Assembly: GCA_934463265.1 (NCBI GenBank)
Contig: CAKSIU010000001.1
Span: 124,001-188,000 of the forward strand
From: an uncultured Eubacteriales bacterium
Lineage (GTDB): Bacteria; Bacillota; Clostridia; Oscillospirales; Acutalibacteraceae
DNA length: 64,000 bases
Direction of reading: 5' to 3'
Part shown: piece after piece, positions 34,517 to 41,608 of the stretch
How positions within the stretch are numbered: position 1 is the first letter of the stretch
Layout of the letters: the number at the start of each line of letters is the position of its first letter
The notes under the pieces: generated by a model
Seen by the model: the letters and a program-made list of their open reading frames with translations, nothing else
What the model was told of the DNA's origin: nothing
The model's database searches: none
Translations under genes and position numbers: made by a program

Positions 34517-34552
34517 CCTCTAAGAGGGCTTTATTTTTGTACTCTTTAGAGG
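34517..34552 (+). promoter_or_regulatory. Hairpin at the 5' end of the rpmG leader
   Basis: CCTCTAAGAG (34517-34526) pairs with CTCTTTAGAGG (34542-34552), with one bulged base and a U-rich loop. It would sit at the very 5' end of the transcript and could stabilise the mRNA or be a regulatory leader. No T-run follows, so it is not a terminator. Confidence 0.5.
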
Positions 34553-34589
34553 GAGGCTAAAAATTTCCGATATTCCGGGAGGTGCCGTC

Positions 34590-34739
34590 ATGCGAGTAAA
34601 AATTACATTAGCCTGCACTGAGTGCAAACAACGCAACTACAACACAATGAAAAACAAAAAGAATGACCCTGACAGGCTTGAAATGAATAAGTACTGCAGG
34701 TTCTGCAAAAAACATACTTTGCATAAAGAAACAAAGTAA
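34590..34739 (+). CDS. rpmG: 50S ribosomal protein L33 (bL33, zinc-binding form)
   Basis: A 49-residue protein matching bL33: MRVKITLACTEC at the start, NYNTMKNKKNDPDRLE in the middle and YCRFCKKHTLHKE at the end. The paired CxxC motifs (CTEC and CRFC) mark the zinc-binding C+ type. The ATG follows a GGGAGGTG site. rpmG-secE-nusG is the standard Firmicute order. Confidence 0.96.
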   Translation: MRVKITLACTECKQRNYNTMKNKKNDPDRLEMNKYCRFCKKHTLHKETK

Positions 34740-34764
34740 TTTTGAAAAAGAGGGGTGTAATTTT

Positions 34765-34995
34765 ATGGCAAAAAAGAAAAATGCTGAGAAAAAACCCAAT
34801 ATCATTCAAAGAATCGGTAAGTTTTTCACTGATTGTAAAAGCGAAATGAAAAAAATAGTTTGGCCAACCATTAAAGTTACTTTTAAAAATACGGGCGTGG
34901 TGCTATCTTCAATAGTAATCAGCGCAATTTTTGTTGGTGCTTTGGACTTTGGCCTAACTGAACTTCTTGGTACTATAATGCATATTGCCAATTAA
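34765..34995 (+). CDS. secE: Preprotein translocase subunit SecE
   Basis: A 76-residue SecE, the small clamp subunit of the SecYEG channel. It has a short Lys-rich N-terminus, an amphipathic helix with the conserved KSEMKKIVWPT motif (about residues 27-37) and one membrane helix (about 48-70). It is the single-helix form usual in Firmicutes. The start follows AGAGGGGTG, and nusG follows 18 bases later. Confidence 0.95.
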   Translation: MAKKKNAEKKPNIIQRIGKFFTDCKSEMKKIVWPTIKVTFKNTGVVLSSIVISAIFVGALDFGLTELLGTIMHIAN

Positions 34996-35013
34996 TTCGC
35001 TCGGGGGGAAACT

Positions 35014-35535
35014 ATGCCAGAAGAAGCTAAATGGTACATTGTGCATACTTACTCAGGGTATGAAAATAAGGTTGCATCAAATCTTGAAAAAACTGTCGAA
35101 AATCGAGGACTTCGCGATTTAATTCAGGAAGTTTTTGTGCCGACAGAGACCGTCACTGAGATTAAGGATAATAAAAAACGTGACGTTGAACGTAAGATTT
35201 TTCCTGGTTACGTCATTATAAAAATGGTGCTTACAGATGAAACTTGGTATATTGTGCGGAATATTCGCGGTTGTACTGGTTTTGTGGGTCCATCTTCTAA
35301 GCCGATTCCTTTAACCGATGAGGAAGTTAAACGGCTTGGTGTTGAAAAAAATATCGTGGAAGTTTCTTACAACGTCGGCGACAATGTTGTTATCATAGAC
35401 GGTCCGCTTGAAGACAGTGTTGGTACTGTTGAAGAACTCGATACCGAAAATAATTATGTGCGAGTTCTGGTTAGTATGTTTGGGCGCAATACGCCTGTTG
35501 AACTTGAATTATCTCAAGTTGAACTCATGGATTAA
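35014..35535 (+). CDS. nusG: Transcription termination/antitermination factor NusG
   Basis: NusG (173 residues) binds the RNA polymerase clamp and affects pausing and termination. The NGN domain starts with KWYIVHTYSGYENKVA and contains the IFPGYVIIKM segment. The C-terminal KOW domain contains VGDNVVIIDGPLEDSVGTVEELD. Length is normal, and the start follows CGGGGGGAA. It is co-transcribed with secE and probably with rplK. Confidence 0.97.
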   Translation: MPEEAKWYIVHTYSGYENKVASNLEKTVENRGLRDLIQEVFVPTETVTEIKDNKKRDVERKIFPGYVIIKMVLTDETWYIVRNIRGCTGFVGPSSKPIPLTDEEVKRLGVEKNIVEVSYNVGDNVVIIDGPLEDSVGTVEELDTENNYVRVLVSMFGRNTPVELELSQVELMD

Positions 35536-35595
35536 TTTCTTTTTGCGATAAGTAATTTAAGCGTTATTTATTGCGCGGGGCTTGGGTGCCCCAAT

Positions 35596-35640
35596 GTGGG
35601 AGGAACTACTAAACTTTTAAATAGTTCCGCGTTTTACCAC
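35596..35640 (+). promoter_or_regulatory. Candidate ribosomal protein L1-binding leader, copy 1 (before rplK)
   Basis: GTGGGAGGAACTA (35596-35608), an AU-rich loop, TAGTTCC and terminal ACCAC (35636-35640) form an interrupted stem. The GTGGGAGGA/ACCAC pattern is that of L1-binding leaders, which mimic the L1 site of 23S rRNA. A GGGGC/GCCCC hairpin precedes it at about 35577-35592. It lies 20 bases ahead of rplK. Confidence 0.65.
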
Positions 35641-35660
35641 TAATTTTGGAGGTGCAAAAA

Positions 35661-36086
35661 ATGGCTCAAAAAGTCACCGGCTTTATTAAGCTTCAGATTC
35701 CTGCTGGCAAGGCAACTCCGGCGCCGCCTGTAGGCCCGGCATTAGGTCAGCATGGTGTCAACATCATGGCGTTCACTAAGGAATTTAATGAGCGCACAAA
35801 AAATGACGCAGGTTTGATTATTCCTGTTGTTATCACGGTTTACGCTGACCGTTCATTTACTTTTGTAACCAAAACGCCACCTGCTGCGGTTCTTATCAAA
35901 AAGGCTTGCGGTATCGAAAGCGGTTCGGGTGTTCCGAATAAAAATAAGGTTGCTAAAATTACCCGCGAACAGGTCAAGAAGATTGCTGAACAAAAAATGC
36001 CAGATTTGAATGCTGCTAATGTCGATACGGCAATGAGTATGATTGCCGGAACTGCACGTAGCATGGGTATCGAAGTAGTCGATTGA
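35661..36086 (+). CDS. rplK: 50S ribosomal protein L11
   Basis: L11 (141 residues) forms the base of the GTPase-associated stalk with the thiostrepton loop. KLQIPAGKATPAPPVGPALG and QHGVNIMAFTKEFN in the N-terminal domain and the C-terminal GTARSMGIEV are diagnostic. The ATG at 35661 follows TTGGAGGTG. It lies between two L1-type leader motifs. Confidence 0.97.
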   Translation: MAQKVTGFIKLQIPAGKATPAPPVGPALGQHGVNIMAFTKEFNERTKNDAGLIIPVVITVYADRSFTFVTKTPPAAVLIKKACGIESGSGVPNKNKVAKITREQVKKIAEQKMPDLNAANVDTAMSMIAGTARSMGIEVVD

Positions 36087-36094
36087 TTTAACCC

Positions 36095-36126
36095 GGGTGG
36101 GAGGAAAAAATCCGATTTTACCACTC
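36095..36126 (+). promoter_or_regulatory. Candidate ribosomal protein L1-binding leader, copy 2 (before rplA)
   Basis: GGGTGGGAGGA at the left and TCC...ACCACTC at the right form a compact stem-internal loop-stem, ending 17 bases ahead of rplA. It shares the GTGGGAGGA and ACCAC ends with the copy before rplK and is the more canonical of the two. Confidence 0.7.
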
Positions 36127-36143
36127 AATAGGGAGGAAAACCA

Positions 36144-36839
36144 ATGAAACACGGTAAAAAATATGTCGATAGCGCTAAACTTATCGACAAAACAAAATTA
36201 TACGAAAATGATGAAGCTATGGATATTTGCGTCAAAACAGCTACGGCTAAGTTTGACGAAACTGTAGAAGTTCATGTTAAATTAGGCGTTGATTCACGTC
36301 ACGCAGACCAGCAAGTACGCGGTGCAATCGTTTTGCCAAACGGTACCGGCAAAAAAGTTAAAGTTCTTGCAATCTGCAAGGGCGACAACGTGAAATTGGC
36401 CGAGCAAGCCGGCGCTGATTTTGTTGGCGCTGAGGAAATGACCACAAAGATTCAAAATGAAGGCTGGATGGATTTTGATGTTCTTATCACCACTCCAGAC
36501 ATGATGGGGCTTGTTGGTCGTTTGGGTAAAGTTTTAGGTCCGAGAGGTCTTATGCCAAACCCAAAAGCTGGCACGGTTACTCCAGACATCGCTAAAGCAA
36601 TTAAAGAGGCAAAAGCTGGTAAGATTGAGTATCGCTTGGATAAAACTAACATTATTCACTGCCCAATTGGAAAAGCTTCTTTTGGCAAAGAAAAATTACT
36701 CGAAAATTTTGATGCCTTGCTCGGTGCGATTGTTAAAGCAAAACCTGCCGCTGCAAAAGGTCAATATATCAAGTCTTGTGTAGTTTCGACTACTATGGGA
36801 CCTGGAATTAGATTAAACCCAAATAAAGTTGGTTTATAA
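36144..36839 (+). CDS. rplA: 50S ribosomal protein L1
   Basis: L1 (231 residues) binds 23S rRNA at the E-site stalk and represses translation of its own operon. Diagnostic stretches include HVKLGVDSRHADQQVRGA, GLVGRLGKVLGPRGLMPNPK and the C-terminal GPGIRLNP. The start follows TAGGGAGGA. A terminator follows, and rplJ-rplL do not come next as they usually do. Confidence 0.97.
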   Translation: MKHGKKYVDSAKLIDKTKLYENDEAMDICVKTATAKFDETVEVHVKLGVDSRHADQQVRGAIVLPNGTGKKVKVLAICKGDNVKLAEQAGADFVGAEEMTTKIQNEGWMDFDVLITTPDMMGLVGRLGKVLGPRGLMPNPKAGTVTPDIAKAIKEAKAGKIEYRLDKTNIIHCPIGKASFGKEKLLENFDALLGAIVKAKPAAAKGQYIKSCVVSTTMGPGIRLNPNKVGL

Positions 36840-36900
36840 AAAATGAAGCAATCAGAAATAATGAATTGACCGTAAAATTCAGCTTATTTTTGATTATTTT

Positions 36901-36945
36901 AAGGAATGAACTCTGTCGTTTAAATGGTTCATTCCTTTTTATTTA
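36901..36945 (+). terminator. Intrinsic terminator of the rpmG-rplA operon
   Basis: AAGGAATGAAC (36901-36911) pairs perfectly with GTTCATTCCTT (36927-36937) around a 15-base loop, followed by T residues. It lies 61 bases after the rplA stop. Confidence 0.88.
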
Positions 36946-37003
36946 CTAATAATTATTCAAAAAATTTTTTCTAAAAAGGCTATATTATAAATTTACAATT
37001 CTA

Positions 37004-37027
37004 ATAAATAAAAAATTTTTTATTTAT
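37004..37027. terminator. AT-only perfect palindrome at the 3' end of the sod gene
   Basis: ATAAATAAAAAA followed by TTTTTTATTTAT is a perfect 24-base palindrome that includes the stop codon of the minus-strand superoxide dismutase gene. It may serve as a weak terminator for that gene, but with no GC pairs it is doubtful. Confidence 0.35.
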
Positions 37028-37527
37028 GCCTGTTTAATCACACCACAGGCATTTTTTATTCCTGAATTTCCGGACGGCTGAGTCCTAAAGTCATCGGGGC
37101 TTTGGTGAATAATGACAGTTTTTCCAACCACATCTTGGGGCGTAAATCGGTTTGTATAAACAGCCATAAAACAATAACCATCATTTGAAAAAAGCACCGG
37201 CAAATCTCCTGCATGATTTGGATGAATATCTGCTGTCGGATTGTAATGTTCTCCAACTAACGAAAATGCATCTATTCCTTGAGTGGGTTCACATTTGTTG
37301 CCATTGTGTATGTGAAATCCAAATGGCCCAATTTGAGGGTTTGAGACAGTTTTTGGTGTAAAATTCGGCAATCCATTAGCTTCCACTACAACCAAAGTTC
37401 CGCTTTTTATGGGATAAAAGTAAACATCTGCGGTTAATTTTGGTGCCAGGTTACTTCCTTTTAACTTTGCAAACGCAGCTGCTTTATTCTTCAACACAGA
37501 TAAAATCGGTAAATTTTCTTTATTCAT
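37024..37527 (-). CDS. Copper/zinc superoxide dismutase family protein, no signal peptide
   Basis: A 167-residue SodC-type protein. All metal ligands can be placed: H72 and H74 in GFHIH, H94, H102, H105, D108 and H141. The disulphide pair C79/C161 and the TQPSGNSG loop are also present. The Arg that guides superoxide (in G-x-R-x-A-C-G) is missing: the segment reads GIKNACG, with Lys two residues before Ala-Cys. No signal peptide is seen, so it is probably cytoplasmic, unlike most bacterial SodC. The start follows TAGGAGAA. It is a single-gene unit next to the SpoVB-like flippase. Confidence 0.85.
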   Translation of the reverse strand: MNKENLPILSVLKNKAAAFAKLKGSNLAPKLTADVYFYPIKSGTLVVVEANGLPNFTPKTVSNPQIGPFGFHIHNGNKCEPTQGIDAFSLVGEHYNPTADIHPNHAGDLPVLFSNDGYCFMAVYTNRFTPQDVVGKTVIIHQSPDDFRTQPSGNSGIKNACGVIKQA

Positions 37528-37599
37528 AATTTTCTCCTATCTGGTTTATAATTTAGTCCATAATTTGCTAAAAGCGATAATATATGTGCAAAATCAAGG

Positions 37600-39126
37600 T
37601 CAAATAAGCTTTTTTACACAATTTATTTCTGATTTTTTTATTTCACCAAAAAATATCAAAATCATAACGTACAAAATTACACTAAAAGCAAATTCAAATA
37701 TAATTTTTAAAATTATAGAATCAGAGAGGCTGTTTTCAAACATAAATTTTGTAAAAAACGTCGCAATAGTTGAGTAAATCAACGGAAAAATCACCCATTT
37801 TATAAAGTCAAACTTCAAACACGTTACTTTTAGTAGTCTAACAATGCTTAAACTGGAATTTAAAATTGTGCTGACAAATGTCATAATTATAAGGCCGTTT
37901 AAGCCGATTATTGGCAGGAGTATGAAAATTAAAAGCACTCGAACCGCTGAATCAATAATGTTATACGATAAGTAATACATTTGTTGATTTAAGCCTTTTA
38001 ACATACCATCTACAACTTTGTCAAGATACATTAGTGGTACGAGCGGCGCAAAAATACTCAGATATACGCTGCAATTAGAATTGGAATACACTGCGCAACA
38101 TAAGTCTTTTGAAAAAAATATAAAAATATTCATTGTAATTATCGAAAAAAGCAGTGTGACTTTCAAAACTTTTTCTGCAATATAATTAATATTTGCTTTT
38201 TGATTTACCGCATTTGCTTCGGACATTTCTGGAATAAGCAGCATCGAAAATGACATCAAAATCAGCGACGGAAAAGCAATTATTGGCATAACCATTCCGC
38301 AAATTAACCCGTATGTGGACAAAGCTTTCGTGCTGGAAGCGCCATAGCATTTTAGTCCGGACGGAATTAGTATATTTTCCAGCGTGTTAAGTCCGGCTCT
38401 CAAAGATGCACTCGCTGTAAGTGGCAAAAATATCAAAAATAAGTTCGTTGAAAAATTTTCTTTTTTATGTTTATCTGTAACTTTAGCGATTTTTTTTACA
38501 TCGTTGATATAAAGTAAGTAAGAATATATACATGACAAAATTTCAGAAAGCGTCGTTCCAATAACTACCGCCGCGCAAGCATATTCTATTCCACGTGGGG
38601 CAAAATTTCCAATTAAAATGATGAAAACCACAATTTCTATTACCTGTTCAAGAAGCTGTTCGCTGGCGGTTTTAATGACACGTCTGACCGCATAAAAATA
38701 GCCTCTAAAACATGATGAAACCGCGACAAACGGTAAACTCGGAGCCAAAATTTTTAACGATAAAATTGTTCGAGCATCTTTTAAAATATTAATACCGATT
38801 TGCTCTGCGAAAATAAACATTATTACGGCCGCAAAAATGCTTATTCCTACCCCCAGTGCCAAACATTTTGCGACAACTTTTTTAGCCTGCGAGTACTTCT
38901 TTTGAGCAATAAAATCTGTTACCAAACGCGTTACAGTAAGGCTTATGCCGGTTGTAGAAAAAGTCGCCGCAAAGAAGTATACCGCCGTAACCAGCTGGTA
39001 TAACCCTATTCCCTCTGCACCGATTTTGTTGGACATATACACACGAAAAAACATTCCTATTGCCATATTTATAAACGATGTTCCCGTCAATATCAGCGCG
39101 TTTATCATAAAGGTTTTCTTTTTCAT
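37600..39126 (-). CDS. SpoVB-like MOP-superfamily flippase
   Basis: A 508-residue polytopic membrane protein with about 13-14 hydrophobic segments. It opens with a Lys-rich start and ALILTGTSFINMAIGMFFRV, followed by GAEGIGLYQL. This matches SpoVB and related lipid-linked oligosaccharide transporters (PST/MVF branch), which move cell-wall or cortex precursors across the membrane. The start follows CGGAGTG. Whether it serves the spore cortex or another glycan is inference; Clostridia often have several SpoVB paralogues. Confidence 0.85.
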   Translation of the reverse strand: MKKKTFMINALILTGTSFINMAIGMFFRVYMSNKIGAEGIGLYQLVTAVYFFAATFSTTGISLTVTRLVTDFIAQKKYSQAKKVVAKCLALGVGISIFAAVIMFIFAEQIGINILKDARTILSLKILAPSLPFVAVSSCFRGYFYAVRRVIKTASEQLLEQVIEIVVFIILIGNFAPRGIEYACAAVVIGTTLSEILSCIYSYLLYINDVKKIAKVTDKHKKENFSTNLFLIFLPLTASASLRAGLNTLENILIPSGLKCYGASSTKALSTYGLICGMVMPIIAFPSLILMSFSMLLIPEMSEANAVNQKANINYIAEKVLKVTLLFSIITMNIFIFFSKDLCCAVYSNSNCSVYLSIFAPLVPLMYLDKVVDGMLKGLNQQMYYLSYNIIDSAVRVLLIFILLPIIGLNGLIIMTFVSTILNSSLSIVRLLKVTCLKFDFIKWVIFPLIYSTIATFFTKFMFENSLSDSIILKIIFEFAFSVILYVMILIFFGEIKKSEINCVKKLI

Positions 39127-39205
39127 AAAATTTTACACTCCGTTTCATATTCAGGTATATGCGGAGTATTTTTTTATTATGTTCTGGAAATTATTATGAA
39201 TATAT

Positions 39206-39213
39206 GGTAAAAT
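39206..39213 (+). promoter_or_regulatory. Extended -10 element ahead of the GNAT gene
   Basis: TGG followed by TAAAAT (39208-39213) lies about 30 bases ahead of the GNAT start. No strong -35 is visible. It is divergent from the SpoVB-like gene. Confidence 0.4.
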
Positions 39214-39241
39214 TATTAATGTACATTTCGGAGGGGATGTT

Positions 39242-39736
39242 ATGAATTTTGATGAAATTTTTGAAATAATGGATGAAGCTTTTCCAAACAGTGAAATGCG
39301 TACTTATGAAGAACAGAAAAAATTGCTGGATAATGACAAATATAATATTTATGTCAAGAAAAATGAATCTGGTTTAGTTGTCGGTTTTTTAGCGTATTGG
39401 ACTTTAGAAAGTTGCACTTTTTTTGAGCATTTAGCGGTTTCTAAAAAATTTAGAGGAAATGGTATCGGCAAACAAATAATTTTGGAAAACGCTGAAAATT
39501 TTAAAAAACCCATATTTTTTGAAATTGAGCCACCAAATACGGAAATAGCCAAAAGAAGAATCGACTTTTATAAACGCTTGGGCTTTAAATTAAATAATTT
39601 TTATTATGAACAACCAGCTCTAAGAAAAAATGAAAAACCTCAGCAACTGCTAATAATGAGCTATCCAGAACCAATAAGCGAACAGAATTTTGTTGAATAT
39701 AAAAAAGAAATTTACAGCAATGTGTATGGCAAGTAA
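39242..39736 (+). CDS. GNAT family N-acetyltransferase
   Basis: A 164-residue GNAT protein. The acetyl-CoA loop is seen in KKFRGNGIGKQIILENAE (R/Q-x-x-G-x-G/A type), preceded by the FFEHLAVS strand and followed by FYKRLGFKL, the usual helix-strand end of the fold. Substrate unknown. The start follows TCGGAGGGG. It is followed by degV 31 bases later, probably in the same transcript. Confidence 0.88.
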   Translation: MNFDEIFEIMDEAFPNSEMRTYEEQKKLLDNDKYNIYVKKNESGLVVGFLAYWTLESCTFFEHLAVSKKFRGNGIGKQIILENAENFKKPIFFEIEPPNTEIAKRRIDFYKRLGFKLNNFYYEQPALRKNEKPQQLLIMSYPEPISEQNFVEYKKEIYSNVYGK

Positions 39737-39767
39737 TATAATTTTTGATGTCAAAGGAGATTTAATT

Positions 39768-40631
39768 ATGAATGATTACATTATTTTTACAGACTCTACA
39801 TGCGATTTAGATGCAGAACATATAAAAGAGTTAGGAGTAAAAACTATTCCACTCAACTTTACTTATGAAGGCAAGTCTTATACAGACGGAACAGGTATGT
39901 CTCACAAAGACTTTTACAATTTGCTGAGAGAAAAGAAAGATATAACAACAAGTCAAATAAATGCTGGCACCTTTATCAAAGAATTTGAACCTTATTTAAA
40001 AGCGCAAAAGGATATTCTTTACATAGCTTTCTCGTCGGGACTAAGCGGGACATACACATCGGCAGAAATTGCCAAAACCGATTTAATGGAGAAATATCCA
40101 AAACAAAAAATAATTGTTATAGACTCTCTGTGCGCCTCTATGGGAGAAGGCTTGCTGATTCACTACGCTGCAAAAAAGAAAGACAACGGTGCTTCTATTG
40201 AAGAACTGGCTAAATGGATTGAAAATAATAAACTAAGTGTGTGTCATTGGTTCACGGTTGACGATTTATTTCATTTAAAAAGAGGTGGGAGAGTTTCGTC
40301 TGTGTCGGCTTTGTTGGGTACTATGCTCGGCGTAAAACCTGTTTTGCACGTTGATGATGCCGGGAAATTAATTCCGATGGGAAAAGTTCGTGGCCGAAAG
40401 GCTGCTTTAACGGCGCTCGTTGAACATATGAAAAAATCAGCAAAAATAACTCCTGATGATGTTGTTTTTATTTCTCATGGAGACGCCATTGACGATGCAA
40501 ACTTTGTCAAGGAGCTAGTTTTGAAAGAGTTTAGCGTAAAAGATGTTAAAATCAATTACATTGGTTCTGTAATAGGGGCTCACGCTGGACCCGGAACGAT
40601 TGCGCTGTTTTTTATGGGACAAAATAGATAA
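39768..40631 (+). CDS. DegV family fatty acid-binding protein
   Basis: A 287-residue DegV protein. The N-terminal FTDSTCDL and the TSQINAG, SSGLSGTY and HGDAIDDA motifs are typical. DegV (FakB-like) proteins bind one fatty acid and present it to FakA kinase for phospholipid synthesis. No fakA is in view. I chose ATG 39768 after AAAGGAGA; the frame is open further upstream but overlaps the GNAT gene. Confidence 0.92.
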   Translation: MNDYIIFTDSTCDLDAEHIKELGVKTIPLNFTYEGKSYTDGTGMSHKDFYNLLREKKDITTSQINAGTFIKEFEPYLKAQKDILYIAFSSGLSGTYTSAEIAKTDLMEKYPKQKIIVIDSLCASMGEGLLIHYAAKKKDNGASIEELAKWIENNKLSVCHWFTVDDLFHLKRGGRVSSVSALLGTMLGVKPVLHVDDAGKLIPMGKVRGRKAALTALVEHMKKSAKITPDDVVFISHGDAIDDANFVKELVLKEFSVKDVKINYIGSVIGAHAGPGTIALFFMGQNR

Positions 40632-40686
40632 ATTTCGACATTTATTGTTATTTTATTGGCTATTCATACAAATTTTGTTTTTAATA

Positions 40687-40715
40687 TTGTAAATACCTTC
40701 TGATTATGCTATAAT
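40687..40715 (+). promoter_or_regulatory. Promoter for the secreted coiled-coil protein
   Basis: TTGTAA (40687-40692), a 17-base spacer and TATAAT (40710-40715) with an extended TGC. It lies 32 bases ahead of the start codon. Confidence 0.65.
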
Positions 40716-40747
40716 AAAGTTACTTTATTAATTATAGGAGGCTTTTT

Positions 40748-41149
40748 ATGAAAAATAAAAAAATAGTTTCTTTAGGTTTAGCTTTGTCTTTAGCAATTTC
40801 TCCGTTAAATTGTAGCAGTGTTTTCGCTTCAACACCTACATCGGCTAAGATAAATGCCAATGCAAAAATTGAAAATTCAGAAGATTACAAGTTATTAAAA
40901 GAAAAACTTGAAAAATGCATGGCAGATCAAGCAAAATTAGAAAAACAGCTAGAAGATGCAAAAAAGAAAAATAAAAAAGAAAAAAAGAATACTGGAGAAG
41001 CTGAAATGTATTCTAACACTGCTTTGAAAATTACAGATAAAGTTATTGATTGTCTTATTTTCTTTAAAGTTAAACTTCCGCTTATTATTTTTGGTTCAAT
41101 AGTTGGATTCAGTACAGTAGGTTTAATTTTAGCAGAATTATTTAAATAA
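40748..41149 (+). CDS. Secreted/membrane protein with coiled coil, unknown function
   Basis: I do not recognise this 133-residue protein. A signal peptide (residues 1-27, likely cleaved after VFA) is followed by a charged heptad-like segment (about 42-83, rich in Lys, Glu and Leu, with a KKKNKKEKKN run) and a hydrophobic C-terminal helix (about 104-130). The layout suggests an extracellular coiled-coil domain tethered by its C-terminus. Start site ATAGGAGG. It is a single-gene unit ended by a GC-rich terminator and resembles the protein at 10090 only in general design. Confidence 0.75.
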   Translation: MKNKKIVSLGLALSLAISPLNCSSVFASTPTSAKINANAKIENSEDYKLLKEKLEKCMADQAKLEKQLEDAKKKNKKEKKNTGEAEMYSNTALKITDKVIDCLIFFKVKLPLIIFGSIVGFSTVGLILAELFK

Positions 41150-41170
41150 AATTAATAACTTTATAAAAAA

Positions 41171-41205
41171 GGCGCCGCGCGGTATAGTGCGGCGCTGTTT
41201 TATTA
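41171..41205. terminator. GC-rich terminator, copy 2 of a repeated palindrome (inverted)
   Basis: GCGCCGC and GCGGCGC arms around a GCGGTATAGT loop (41172-41195) are followed by TGTTTTATT. Read on the minus strand, 23 of 25 bases match the terminator core at 29459-29483. Confidence 0.85.
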
Positions 41206-41252
41206 TAAAGTGATAGTGTCAATGCGAATGAGCTGTTTTAATTATATTGTAT

Positions 41253-41286
41253 AGAGGAAGTGTAAGTAGCACTTCCTCTTTTTTGT
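41253..41286 (+). terminator. Second intrinsic terminator in the same gap
   Basis: AGAGGAAGTG (41253-41262) pairs perfectly with CACTTCCTCT (41270-41279) around a seven-base loop, followed by six T residues. It lies about 50 bases after another terminator, with no recognised gene between them. Confidence 0.88.
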
Positions 41287-41435
41287 TCAAATATTAGAAA
41301 TAAATTTACAGTACGAAATGTTTTGCTAGAAAAGCTAAGTTTTAAAATTTTTGTCAGGTATTTTGAAGAAAATGGCCCCATAATACATGGTGTTGTTAAA
41401 TATAACCTTGTGTTATATAAAAATTACAAAAATAG

Positions 41436-41464
41436 TTGACAAAATAATAACTTTATGGTACAAT
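41436..41464 (+). promoter_or_regulatory. Strong SigA promoter for the phospholipase-like operon
   Basis: TTGACA (41436-41441), a 17-base spacer and TACAAT (41459-41464) with an extended TGG. A perfect TATAAC/GTTATA dyad lies 18 bases upstream. The leader to the main start codon is about 138 nt. Confidence 0.8.
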
Positions 41465-41551
41465 ATGAATCTAAAAGTGATTTTTGGAAATAAAATTTTA
41501 TTATTTTTCCCAAATAGAATTAAAGTTAAAAATTGAAAGGGGGTGGTTACC

Positions 41552-41572
41552 ATGAGGGGATTTGGCTGTTAG
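41552..41572 (+). CDS. Possible six-codon leader ORF
   Basis: ATG-AGG-GGA-TTT-GGC-TGT-TAG would encode MRGFGC. It is preceded at good spacing by GAAAGGGGGTGG, a stronger ribosome-binding site than most genes in this window. It lies in the leader of the phospholipase-like gene, 36 bases ahead of that start. It may control translation downstream, or the site may be fortuitous. Confidence 0.4.
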   Translation: MRGFGC

Positions 41573-41608
41573 TTAAGGACTTTTTATAAAGAGAAAGGAT
41601 GGTTAGAT

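Larger units (their letters stand above)
41206..41551 (+). other. Gene-poor AT-rich interval upstream of the phospholipase-like gene
   Basis: The gap between the secreted coiled-coil gene and the phospholipase-like gene holds two terminators (41171 and 41253), a 17-base dyad TATAAC-cttgt-GTTATA (41401-41417), one strong promoter (41436-41464) and a leader of about 140 nt with a possible six-codon ORF. I found no protein gene longer than this and no recognisable structured-RNA family. Confidence 0.6.

Noticed and set aside
34603..34809. Cys-rich minus-strand frame opposite rpmG
   Set aside because: The Cys pattern is the reverse reading of rpmG and secE codons; bL33 on the plus strand is clear.
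36841..36900. Remnant of rplJ after rplA
   Set aside because: The 60 bases before the terminator have stops in all plus frames and no L10-like residues.
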